A DNA stretch of 64,000 bases from Paracentrotus lividus (Eukaryota > Echinodermata > Echinoidea > Camarodonta > Echinidae), in contig CALNVZ010002065.1 in NCBI GenBank assembly GCA_940671915.1, positions 385,045 to 449,044 of the forward strand. Reading direction: 5' to 3'. Below are positions 11,204 through 22,319 of the stretch, piece after piece. Under the pieces are notes generated by a model that worked only from the letters and a program-made list of their open reading frames with translations, did not search any database and had not been told where the DNA came from. Each line of letters starts with the position of its first letter. Position 1 is the first letter of the stretch. The position numbers and the translations under genes were made by a program.

Positions 11204-13276
11204 ATGGCTCCTGTGTGCGTTGGATTGGATATTGCAATACTATACTTATTAACATGCTTCTTCCATTGTGGGTTAACTTTGAAATGTAATTCAGTATTTG
11301 CAACCGACCCCCAGAGCATCACAATCAAGGAAGGACAAGATGCAGTCTTCACCTGCACAGCTTCTAACTTTAACAACGCTACAGACACATTGATATGGAA
11401 AGTCAACCCTTCGCAGTATTACACCATTATATCTGAGGTGTACGATCCACCGTCCCGCCGCATGACTTCACAATTATCTATCTTCAGAGTTGGGAGGAAA
11501 AGCCAGGTTCTGCAATGTGTCACCTTCATTCAAGGCTCCAAGTACATGACAAAAACATGTTATTCTAATGCCGCCCATCTTACTGTGCACTACTTCCCAC
11601 TTGAAGATGAGCTAATCTGTAGTCCCCAACACTTGGATGTTATGAAAGAGGGGCAAATGTTAAAGATTTGGTGTCAGAGTCCAAAGGGAAACCCTGAAAT
11701 TGAACTTGACTGGAAACTTGACACCAACAGTACTACATCTTTGGTGGACAGCCATATAAACGGTAGTCAGAAAGTTCTGATGCAAAATTTAGAGATGGTG
11801 CACACCTTACACAACGGGTCCATAGTTTGCGAAGTCACAAGTCCTGAGGCATTTCCTGATCGTAAGCTTTCACTTTGTATTGGCCCTTTCACCATTTTGT
11901 ATAAACCACATCTTACTCTTGATCCAACAAGTCTCATCATCCATGCTGATCATCCTACCCAGCAACAACTGATTTGTAAAGGTGATGCATTTCCTGCAAT
12001 CACAAATTATTCATTGTCATGTCTCCCATCAACAATTATAACAGGATGTGGATCTCAACAACATTCAAACCACATCTTTAATGTTACTTTGACTAAAAAT
12101 AACACTTGTTTCTTTGATGATGAAGGTTGCAATGTCAGTATTACTTGTCTTGCCTCAAACTCTGTTGGTACTTCCATGGTGAAATCAAAGGTCCAGATTC
12201 TTCCACAAATCAGTCAAGAAGAAGACTGCACAGTGAATCTAACACTTCAGATGGTTAACTGCAGTTCCAGAGGGTCCGACTTATTGGACGTCCAGTTGAT
12301 ATGTACAATCAACAACAGTAACTGTAGCCAGGCAGAAGGATCAACAGTCAGATGGCTTTTCAACACAACAAACAGCACGAGAACTGATGAAATTGTCGCA
12401 AACAAGTCCTACCAAGGAAAATATTTGTTAAAGCTCAAAGACATCAAACAAAGTGACATCTGGAAAATGATTACTTGCCTCCTGATATCAAAAGAAGGTC
12501 TAATTATTGTGGAAGTTAACCACACTATATCTGAACTTCTTGCACATTATGTTGATGGCACATCATCTAAAGACAAGTTGGATAATACCAGCAGCACAGT
12601 TAATTCCCCTCCCCTCAATACTCACCATGCACACACAGTATTGACAATTAAAGAAAATAACCCAATGTCAAGCAATGGAGTAGGATCAGAGATAAAAACT
12701 TTGAATGGAAATTCTGGATACAATCATGTTGTTGCAATAGCCATAGCAGCAGCAGTGGGAGGGATTATATTAGCTGCATTTATTTTTGCTGTAATTACAA
12801 TGGTCCTGTACAGGTATTTCCGTCGCATGAGTTCCACAATGTGCTCCAATGAACAAAAAATAGAAAAAGAAATTTCTGATTTGGGAAAAAATTATCAAAC
12901 AGAAAGAAATGCATCTAAGGAAGAGGAGCATGTGTACCAAGAACTTAGTAAAACAATCCAAGAACCCCTAGAACAATATTCAATGACATTTCGAGACTCG
13001 GGTAGCTCTTATTCATATGTGTCAAATAATCACAATAGTTCTAGTGGGTCTGATAATTGGCGTAATTCTATTGCGAGTTCAAGTGAAGTTAGCTATGGGT
13101 CATTAAAGCCTGATGAATATGAGACACCTAGCGACAAACTAGAAAATGATACATATGTCAATCAGTGTGCCATTGAAATGCGAACAAGAAAGTCAACTTC
13201 TTCATCTCTAACAGACAGATCAAAGTTGGAAGATGTCATATTCAAGTCCATCCCACCACTCCCTCATAAGAGCTAA
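11204..13276 (+). CDS. Large Ig-superfamily receptor A, four Ig domains, ITIM-like tail
   Basis: Single-exon type I membrane protein of 690 residues. A signal peptide (about 1-26) is followed by Ig domains with Cys pairs C51/C105 (W65), C157/C209 (W170), C258/C315 and a fourth around C367/C425 (W384). A Ser/Thr/Asn stalk, a transmembrane helix (about 508-536) and a ~150-residue cytoplasmic tail follow. The tail has an ITIM match V629-S-Y631-G-S-L634, a YQEL at 578, a YVNQ (YxN, Grb2-SH2 type) at 651, and a proline-containing C-terminus (PPLP). There are many N-x-S/T sites. It resembles the receptors at 28.8 and 55.5 kb throughout, including 'AIEM..RK' near the C-terminus. Probably a phosphotyrosine-signalling, partly inhibitory surface receptor; ligand unknown. 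No homologue with a name was recognised. ATG 11204 directly precedes the signal peptide. Confidence 0.88.
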   Translation: MAPVCVGLDIAILYLLTCFFHCGLTLKCNSVFATDPQSITIKEGQDAVFTCTASNFNNATDTLIWKVNPSQYYTIISEVYDPPSRRMTSQLSIFRVGRKSQVLQCVTFIQGSKYMTKTCYSNAAHLTVHYFPLEDELICSPQHLDVMKEGQMLKIWCQSPKGNPEIELDWKLDTNSTTSLVDSHINGSQKVLMQNLEMVHTLHNGSIVCEVTSPEAFPDRKLSLCIGPFTILYKPHLTLDPTSLIIHADHPTQQQLICKGDAFPAITNYSLSCLPSTIITGCGSQQHSNHIFNVTLTKNNTCFFDDEGCNVSITCLASNSVGTSMVKSKVQILPQISQEEDCTVNLTLQMVNCSSRGSDLLDVQLICTINNSNCSQAEGSTVRWLFNTTNSTRTDEIVANKSYQGKYLLKLKDIKQSDIWKMITCLLISKEGLIIVEVNHTISELLAHYVDGTSSKDKLDNTSSTVNSPPLNTHHAHTVLTIKENNPMSSNGVGSEIKTLNGNSGYNHVVAIAIAAAVGGIILAAFIFAVITMVLYRYFRRMSSTMCSNEQKIEKEISDLGKNYQTERNASKEEEHVYQELSKTIQEPLEQYSMTFRDSGSSYSYVSNNHNSSSGSDNWRNSIASSSEVSYGSLKPDEYETPSDKLENDTYVNQCAIEMRTRKSTSSSLTDRSKLEDVIFKSIPPLPHKS

Positions 13277-13407
13277 AAGTAGGAATTTATCAATACTACA
13301 AACAATGTTAATTGTGCTATGTACACTATCGAATCATATTGAACCTGACAAAAATTACTTTTTAATGCTTGAAAATCAAAGTATGTCAATGAATGATACA
13401 ATGTGTT

Positions 13408-13413
13408 AATAAA
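13408..13413 (+). promoter_or_regulatory. Candidate polyadenylation signal of receptor A
   Basis: AATAAA about 130 bases after the stop codon, at the outer edge of the palindromic element that begins near 13416. Confidence 0.45.
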
Positions 13414-13415
13414 AA

Positions 13416-14358
13416 AGGTAACCAAAGTTCAAAGGTCAGTCATTTCTAAAGTATATGGTTTATTCTTGTGATTTGCTTACTAAAATACTAAGTAACTTTT
13501 CAGCTTTAATTTGAAATTACGTCCTTATCGTCAAAGGTCATAAAATTAGGGTACTTTAAAGGGGAGAGGTACAAAACCCTTTTTTTTTTTTTAAGTTTTT
13601 CGTTTGTAGGGTACGAAAGTTTTTTCATTTCATCAGTTTGGGTTTTTTTTTCACACAAAGTTTCAATGAAATGCAATCTCATTTTTCAAAGGACCTATCT
13701 CACTGGCAATGAAATGGGTTCACCATTATGAGTCTCTTGAGTTGTGGAGAGCATGTGGTGACGTCTCCTGAGACTTCAGGGCGTCGTGCTAAATCGAACA
13801 ACAAAAGTCTAAACAAAATTGTCAAACATGTTCAATTTTTTTTAATCGATAGCAAGTTCCGACGTTTCTGTGAAATCGTGGATACTGAGGGGACGTCATG
13901 GCATTCCCGCAGAGACGTCACAGAGACTTACTCGCTTCTGAAAAAATTCTGCATGTTCGATATTTGTTTAATTTTCTCGCGACTTCTTAGAGACTCAGGA
14001 GACGTTGCGGCGACCTCTCCAAAACTCAAGAGACTCATAATCGAGAAAGCATCTCATTACCAGTGAGAATCCACTTTAGCAAAGAAGATGACATTTCCTT
14101 GAAACTTGCTGAAAAAGACCCAGTGACACCAACTACTTGAAAAATATTTTGTTTCATACCCGACAAACCAAAAACTTGGAAAAAATGGGTTTTGTACCTA
14201 TTACCTTCAAAGGGACCCTAACTCTGTGATCTATGACAGTTTGGACGTCAGCAAAGTTTCAACTTAAAGCTGATGAGTTACTTAGTATTTTAGTAAACAA
14301 ATCACAATAATAAACAGTGTATTTTTTTAAATGACTGACCTTTGATCTTCGGCTACCT
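13416..14358. mobile_element. Palindromic (foldback) element just after receptor A
   Basis: The left end at 13416 (AGGTAACCAAAGTTCAAAGG) and the right end at 14358 are inverted copies with few mismatches. The arms (about 13416-13600 and 14190-14358) pair for more than 150 bases. A second inverted pair lies inside (CTCTTGAGTT..GGAGAG with CTCTCC..AACTCAAGAG). No transposase is evident. Confidence 0.65.
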
Positions 14359-14512
14359 GTTTTTAGGAATAGTAATATTAATTTTTTTTTAAATGGTGTT
14401 ATTCTGAATAATGGACAATTCGTGAAGGTACATGAAACATGATTAAGCCCCCACCCCTTAAAAGATTAGCATATTATTATAAATGGGCAATTTTACATAG
14501 TAATGAAATACT

Positions 14513-14640
14513 GGATTTTGATTGCCTGTTTAGCAACTTTACCCTCGTACTTACTATTGGTTACAAATTGGATTTTGATTGCCTGTTTAGCAAATTTACC
14601 ACAATTTTTACAAATTGGATTTTGATTGCCTGTTAAACAA
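14513..14640 (+). repeat. Three-copy direct repeat
   Basis: Three copies of GGATTTTGATTGCCTGTT are spaced about 57 and 47 bases apart, each followed by a related AGCAA/AACAA segment. Confidence 0.7.
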
Positions 14641-14828
14641 CGTTACTATGGTAGCCATCATTAATGAAAAGTAACCCTTTATGCAAAAAGCACCCTTGTG
14701 AAATGAACTATGAACTCATATTTTATTGTTCTGCTTTTTTCATATGGACTAATAAAACAGGCACTTAGAATATATAATTTCTGCATCCGCTGCAATAGTG
14801 TAATGGTTCCTAACACAATAGAATTGCA

Positions 14829-15898
14829 TTAACCCTTTGGGTGCGACGGGCTTCTACAGAAGCCGAGCGAGGTGTTCAGTCTGCTACGACGGGCTTCTAC
14901 AGAAGCCGAGATAATTCTCTAATATATTGACAAGCATTTTCGGCTTTTCACCAGCTTTTTGGGGCTAAAGTCTTGAGGAATAGGACAAAGATATATTCAT
15001 TTTTAATATCCATTAAAGAAATAACCTAGTTGCGTGGAAAAAAATCAAGAAAAGGTCACTTCATTTCAGCATGATCATAGTTTTTTACCTAAAAAACGAA
15101 TTCCCGATCTTAACTTTTGGCGTACGCGTACGCGTCTGGAGGGGAAGAAATAATCAAATAAGGCTAACTCGAGAGGAGAAATATGAGAGAGATAAAGATT
15201 GAGAATGAGAAGAAGAGAGAGAAATAGAAAGGTTAAGGGATTAAAACAATGTTCATTATTATAGATATATGAAACATTAGTTGCATGGAGATTAAGCCTG
15301 TCGATTTCCGATTCTCCCTAGGTTATATATACTTATCACGATAATGAGAGGGGTTGATTATCTGAATTTTGCTTGAACTAGTTTGTTGTAACTACAACGA
15401 TGTAATAAATGTAAAGTATGCCTAATGCAGTAGGTATTACAAGTTAAAAGTCCCGCTTTTATTTCAAAACTTACACCTGCGCTTTTAATGAATGGTGCTT
15501 AGTCAAAGGTGCCATTGTCCAGAGGTGCGAAGCCGGCCGCTATGATCTTTAATCCATATTTTATAGCAATAATTTGAAAGAAACAGGACCTCTTTTCAGG
15601 TGCTATTCAGTAGGCTCATCGATCGAACCGTGCGTGCTGTACATGCATTACGCACTTTGCATTGTGAATCTAATGGAAAGTAAGAAAGCGGAACTTCTGC
15701 CTTACAATGTTAGATAGAAAAATGTCTGCCCTTTCATGTTTATATTTACTACAAATCATGAAAATGACCGAGTCAGATGCAAGGAGTAATGAAAGCACAA
15801 AACATGACGAATTTCTATAATACTGTCAGTGTACAAAAAAAATCGCTCCGCCACAGGGGTAACAATCGCATTTCACAGGCCCGCGCTCAAAGGGTTAA
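14829..15898. mobile_element. TTAA-flanked piggyBac-like element, second family
   Basis: Begins TTAACCCTTTGGGTGCGACG and ends GCGCTCAAAGGGTTAA. TTAA borders with CCCTTT termini suggest the piggyBac superfamily. Two copies of the perfect 16-base palindrome GGCTTCTACAGAAGCC lie at 14849-14864 and 14892-14907. Non-autonomous: no transposase frame. Confidence 0.6.
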
Positions 15899-16582
15899 AT
15901 ACAACAAAATGTAACCATGATGAATTTGGTCACAACAGAAAAGATGATGAAGTGTGAATCTTAACCCCATCAGAGTTTTAAATTTGTTTGTTAATGAATA
16001 AAGATGTTTTTAAAACATTTGTTAAAATGGTCAATTAGTCTTTTTCATATTTTATTAATCTACCTATGAAAAGAAAATTCTAAGAAAATAAATAGACTTT
16101 ATCAAAGTATGAGCATTATTCATTATAATTCGGAAAAATAAAAATGGCCGTTGATGACCCTATTCATAATTTTGTTCCATTTAACAATGTTATTATTATG
16201 CATGTGTTTTCTGGGATATCAAGGCATAAACTCACCATCTATATGCCATTTACTAATCCACCCCATGCAACACCTTTTCACATATCGTGCCATTTGTCAC
16301 ACTTTTCCATAATAAAAGAATATATATATATATATATATAATCATATGCATTTTTTTGAAAGAATTAAATTTTAGTAGCATTTTCATTTAAAGTTACAAT
16401 GTACACTACAGTTTCTGCGTGTATTTTTGTATCTTTAAAAATGCACATGTAAAAACGAAATAAAAAACACTAAATCATAAAAATCTGACTTGTCTCTCTT
16501 TTATATTTTTTGCATTAAAGGTTTAAGCCTTCAGAATGTATTATTTATCTATCATGGTCTTATTTATCTCAATATCAACTTA
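15899..16582. other. Gene-free stretch with a TA microsatellite
   Basis: AT-rich, with (TA)n at about 16322-16340. Nothing else recognised. Confidence 0.5.
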
Positions 16583-18049
16583 CACTGCCCTCCAAAAGTT
16601 TGGGTACACCTGATGCCAGCTATGTCTTGGATCATTTTTAAGGCATTTTATGTCCAGTATTTCAGTCCAAATGATGTTAAAATACTAAAAATACATTGTG
16701 CAACCAATATACTTTACAATTATTGAACAAAGTCTCCTTGGAATTCAGAAATTAAGTAAATATGCGAAAATGGCAAAAACATGGTTTTGCACTAATTTAT
16801 TCAATTTTTGAAAAAATAACATATCTCGGCCAGTAATGGTCCGATCAATGTAAAATTTTGCATGGATGTTGAGGCATATGTAAAATATAACCCTGTACTA
16901 TTTGTTTGTATTTTTAGGCAACAACTTATTATTTATTATAATTTATGCAAATTAAAGTCATTTTTACACATTTATTAATATTTTGTTTAAAAAATTGCTA
17001 TGAAGCAAAATTTCTTGTTAAAAGCTGCTGAGTATAATAGCCAACGTTGTGTTTAGAAAAATGGAATTTCTTGTGAATGGCTTTGTCTTATTTTGTTTTA
17101 ATACTTTCTATTGTCTTTGATTGTTTTTGTTTTAATGTATTTCTTCATGTTTTTGCATATTTTATGTTTCAGAAATGTACTTTGATTGATTTCAAGATAT
17201 ACAAGATGATGCTAAAGGCCTTTTAGATGAAATTAAGAGTGTGGTAGAACAGATTAGGGGGAACTGGCCATTCAGTACACAAATGGACAATAATTGAATT
17301 TTTTGGTATTTTAAAACTTTCCTAATCACATGTCAAAAAATGGTTCCTTAATTACTTAATTACTCTTTATATAAAGACTGAACTATGACTATTCTGACTG
17401 GGGGAGGGGTCCCGGTCAATTTAACAATCTTTAAAATATCGATGACTGCTGCACAATCGCTGCCGGCCCCAAATATGCCTATTGGTGATTTTTTCCTTTA
17501 AAGTTTAGTGCAACTATTGTTCAAAACAAACTGCCCATTGTGTTTTTAGGTGATACAACATTGCATTATTGAATATCGGACATAAATAGAATATATAAGA
17601 TAATAGAATACAAAAGAAAGTAATAAAACAATAGAATACTTTAGAATTCTATTGAAATTTCAACATTTTATCAAAATGTTATTGAGTAGTATACTCAGCA
17701 ACTTTTGAAAGGAGATTGGACTTCATAACAAATTTTTTAAAGCAAAATATTGATAAATATGTAAAAACACACTTAATTTGCATAAATATTAATAACTAAT
17801 AGATTTACACTTCAAAATTTTTCAATAATCCAATAAATTAGTGCAAAATCATGTTTTTGCCATTTTGCATATTTTGCCTAATTTCTGAATTCGAAAGAGA
17901 TTTTGTTCAATTATTGTGAAGTATATTGGTTGAACAATGTATTTTTGGTACTTTATCAACATTTGGACTGAAATACTGGATATACAATGCTTTAAAATGA
18001 CCCAAAACATAGCTGGCATCAAGTGTATCCAAACTTTTGGAGGGCAGTG
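16583..18049. mobile_element. Tc1/mariner-like element with very long inverted repeats
   Basis: The ends CACTGCCCTCCAAAAGTTTG and its inverted copy are flanked by TA (16581-16582 and 18050-18051). Pairing continues for roughly 400-480 bases on each side, leaving an unpaired centre of about 590 bases with no transposase frame. Confidence 0.75.
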
Positions 18050-18051
18050 TA

Positions 18052-19560
18052 AGTATTGTTTAGTTGAGATACCATTGTTATACAATAATAAACATAGATT
18101 TTATTTCAAAAATTGGTAAAGTTAAAAATTTGAAGAGAAAAAAAAAAGAAGGAGAAAATAGAAAAAAGAAATCAATAAGTAAATATATGTATTCATGTTG
18201 GAAAATGACGGGCATCTTTCACTCTCAAGTTAAAACCCAGATGATTATGTTGTTCATGGGGATGAACTTGATGATGACCACGATGGTGATCGTGATTATG
18301 TAGATGTTGAAAACAACATCAATGATAAATCAATCAATGATTTCACACTGATCATGAGCACATAATTCTATCGAAAATTCATTCCCTCTAGAGATTACAT
18401 GGAAAATGAGATAAAGAATACATGCAAAATGTGAAAAAAGACATGCCTCCTCTAATTATAAATTCTTACCATGATGCTGTTGCCCAAATAAAAAAATTCT
18501 TCTACAGAATCGTCTCATTTACAACATATCTGAATTTGGAAGAAAGATGGCCCTTATTTACCAAGACAAACTACATTTCGTACGAAAGTTATGTCATTTC
18601 CTTCCCAATAAATCTAGTGGCCAAATGAAATATTAAAGTCATATCTCCAACTTATTCTCTATTGATATATGAAAAATTGTCAGGGGGCTCTACGCTCTTT
18701 TACAAGCTATGAGGGACTTTCGAAAGTTGGATATTGAGCTTTGACTAAAAATTGATGAAAATGTCTCTAAATCTAAAATAAAGTGAAAAAGTGGAGATAC
18801 ATTCATGAATTGCTCATGCCTTGTGCGAGTGTTTTCGCATTGATGTGCAGAAATGCTTAAAATGACCTGAAACATAATCTAATTCAGTCCTTAGGTGATT
18901 TTGAGCATTTTTAAATGTTGACACACCCATACCTACCCGTATACACACGTCATGACCTTCAGATGACCTTTGATGATATGACATGTTGTGGATGTGTTTT
19001 GAAGTTTTGTGTACTAAATATAATTTATTCGTGATTATTGATTATGAAAATGGCATCTTGATGATGTCATGTGATTGTGATTGCAAAGGAAATTAATAAG
19101 TTCTCAGACTTTATGATGATCTATCATTGGTAAAAATTTGAAATGATTTGACGAATTATTTTTTTGAGTTATGATGGGCACAAGAATAATACAGAAATTT
19201 AAAAACAAAAAAGAAACTATGATTCTGATAATAGCAAGAGGTGATGTGTGAACAAAACAAAACACACACACACACACATGCACCCCCTCACATACACACA
19301 AACCCTTCACAAACTGGTTTAAAAAAAAAGACATTCATTGATATTGACTCTAAATTGAAGACAAACATATTTCAGAACTTCAGAGTACAGGCTCGTTGAA
19401 CTGGATGAAAAGTCAAATTGTTGGGGAATTCCAAGGTATTCACTAACATTGACTATTGTGTAAATACAATACCGAGACTATCATTCAACATTGCGAAATT
19501 TTCCCTGAAATGTCAAGCACAAACTCATGCACTGCTCAAAGGAAAGTAGCCAACTTTAAC
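18052..19560. other. Gene-free stretch
   Basis: AT-rich with a CA tract near 19260-19280. No gene, RNA or clear element recognised. Confidence 0.4.
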
Positions 19561-19571
19561 GATAAATTGAC

Positions 19572-20020
19572 AATTGGTCTAAACCCATTTTGTCTAATGC
19601 CCGTTTGGTCTCATCCCACGTGGTCTAATTCAATTTCGTCTGCAACCAGTTCGTCTAATGACCATTTGGTCTTCTTGCCACTTCCCCTAATTACCATTTT
19701 GTCTCATTTCAATTTTCTCTAAAGTCCATTTCACCTAATTACCACTTGGTCTAACACCACTTGGTCAATTCCTGTAATAAACTGGTAATAGACAAAATAC
19801 TTATTTTGGAATTAGATGAAAAAGCATTTAGACCGAAAAATAATCAGACGGATTGGCAATTTGACCAATTGGTCATAAGACCAAGTGAGAATTACACCAA
19901 GTATGTATTAGACCAAATTGTTAGTGGACCAAATCGGTGTAGCCCACATGGCATTAGACAATTAGAGAATTGGACCACCTGCTGGTAGCTAGACCAAGTG
20001 GGTATAAACCACTTCCACTG
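19572..20020. repeat. Degenerate 'TTGGTCTAAT' repeats in inverted arrangement
   Basis: From 19572 to about 19770, units resembling ATTTGGTCTAATGCCC recur every 16-20 bases. From about 19830 to 20010 the complementary unit (AGACCAAGTGG, GACCAAATT, GGACCA) recurs. The whole thus forms an imperfect inverted array. Confidence 0.65.
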
Positions 20021-20083
20021 CCATGTGCCCTGCCGAGAGGGTTGTTTCTATAGACCAACACCCTGACACCCAAACAATAAACC

Positions 20084-20267
20084 TAAAGGGCCTGTCCCAC
20101 AGGCGGCAATCGTTGTGGTGACAACCTGATAATTTCATAATTATCAGGAGTTAATCTTTAAAAAGATGATTATAAACCTACTTACGACAACAACATGCTA
20201 CCATACTCACAACAGCAAGATCGCCAGTTGTCGCAGCAACGATCGCCTCCAGTGGGACAGCCCCTTA
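20084..20267. mobile_element. Small MITE-like element
   Basis: Left end TAAAGGGCCTGTCCCAC and right end GTGGGACAGCCCCTTAA are inverted copies, extending inward with GGCGGCAATCG and CGATCGCC. About 184 bases, non-coding. Confidence 0.6.
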
Positions 20268-20276
20268 ACACTTGCA

Positions 20277-20420
20277 GACCCTATCCTAATCCTAAATGCA
20301 AACCCAACCCTAATAACAATCCTAATCCTAGCACTAATCTTAACCATCATCATAAGTGTACTAACACTTAATCTAAAATTCACACTTATCCTTACCATAA
20401 TCTTAAAGTTTATGGTTTGT
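20277..20420 (+). repeat. Degenerate CCTAAT-type simple repeat
   Basis: Run of CCTAATCCTAA-like units. The open frames through it are artefacts of the repeat. Confidence 0.55.
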
Positions 20421-22308
20421 GTCTAGGGTTATGGATAGACCATGTCATGAATTACAAAAAGCAGGAATAGCTTGATGAATTACATTACCAATGGATTTAC
20501 ACAAACATACACACGGACACACTCATCTGCATGCACACACAACCACACATTTAAAAATGGAAGGTTGCATTAAAGGAACAGGAGAAAAATGGTAAAATGA
20601 GGAACAGAGCTTCCTTAAATTCCCTTTATTCTGAAAATGATAATAACATGTACATTGACCATATTAAATCACAGTTATTGTAAACACTGATACATTTTGT
20701 GTTTGTTTGCCTGTTTTTTTTTTAAAAAGCTTAACAGTTTTCAAGTGAATTTTGACAAGCTGCCAAGTATTTTGTTTTGGGTGTAAATATCTTTTGAGCT
20801 GCACCCTTTGATCTTCAAAAGTAAATAAGGGCCTGGGGAGTGTCGCAGTCTGGAAAACTTCGCTTCAAGTTGTAATTTTCCCACATGAATCTGATGTTTT
20901 CATAGAGACATTCACTTTTGTAATGCTCTGCTTAGGTAAGTAATTTGCAAGTGGTATGTGCATAACTATTGCACTTTCTTATGTAGAAGCATGTGCAAGC
21001 TACATTTTATATAAACTAGTGCAAAGAGGGGGAATTTTTGCTCCTAATAAAAGTTGTTCGGATTCACATATATAAATCTACTTGAAAATATATATTGATT
21101 ATTTGTAAAGAATTCCTCAAGCGGAAGTAAATAATGTTGGCTTAGATATTAACTTTTGAATAGGTAGCTGAAATATTTTGTTTCATATGAAAAGTAAATT
21201 AACCAACATGATTTTGTAAATATGTTCTAATAATTTGTTTTTCTATTTTTGACATAGAGCAGATTGAGACTTGTGGAGAAACATATGCCATTTCCAGGTA
21301 CAGGAGCTGGTATTCAATTCCTTAGTCTAAAATTGTTGTTTCAACACTTCAGGCAACATGTTATTTCATTTGATGACAAGGAATCTGTCTGTGGATGAAT
21401 GTACTAACAGCTTACAAAAGGTCTGTTACAATGTTTTTTGAAAGTTTTTTCCTTCTTACAATGTCGCTACACTTTTCTCTGTGATTCAAAGTTAGGAATA
21501 GAATTGCAAACATGTTAATATGTCTTTCAAAGATCTTATATGAAGAGGAGTAGATTTAGTGATGTATTCATGTTGATATGAGTGCCTAAATTACAAAAGT
21601 AGTTTTAAGTGATCCACCATATAGATAGCATATAAATGAGAGGAAGATTTCACGGTGCACCACTTATTTCTTCAAGCATGATCTCAACAGCTTTAGGTAC
21701 TTTTCAGGACCACTAATATCTAAAGGAAAGAATAATTGGTGCACCATGAGAGCTTCAAATGGCATTCGTTCAACCACCATTGCAATATAATGACAATTAT
21801 GACTTACAAAGTTGTTATTTGTAAACATAACTTGGCAGCTCACTAATGACCCATGTACCATTTTGCTATGCTAAAACTTTCAGAACTTTTGAAAAAACAA
21901 AAGTTTCTTTCAAACGTTCATTGTGAAAAAGTACTGTATAAGCCAATATATTTTAGTACACATATTTTTGCTATTTCGAAATAGTTTAAGAATTTTCCAA
22001 AAAGATAATTTTGCAGTTTTTGTAATGCTTTCAATACTATAAACATCCTTATGTTTAAGTGGACTCGCGAAATCTGCAAAAATAAAACCACCGCAAAATA
22101 ACCACTTATACAGCAGGACATTCAATAATCTTACAGTAAGGTGATATTTGAGTGTTAAATATGTGAATTATAAATAATTTATGTGATGATGTGCATGTTC
22201 CATCTACATGCACATAATCATTATCTCATAAGCGTTAACAATTTGTCCAACTTTTCTTCTTTACTACTTCTAATTGTAGTTTTTGTTATTCTTTTTTTAC
22301 CCCTTCAG
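20420..22308. other. Upstream region of pair cassette 1
   Basis: Contains a strong splice-donor match CTTAG|GTAAGT at 20935/20936, usable as the end of a non-coding first exon for the acceptor at 22308, and a TATATAAA near 21009. No coding exon recognised. Confidence 0.35.
22286..22308 (+). promoter_or_regulatory. 3' splice site just upstream of pair gene B1
   Basis: A pyrimidine-rich tract (ttctttttttaccccttcag) ends at 22308, only 11 bases before ATG 22320. It implies a spliced 5' untranslated exon in front of a single coding exon. Confidence 0.6.
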
Positions 22309-22319
22309 AAACACCTACA

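Noticed and set aside
20166..20426. Leu/Ile-rich and reverse-strand frames
   Set aside because: They translate CCTAAT-type simple repeats.
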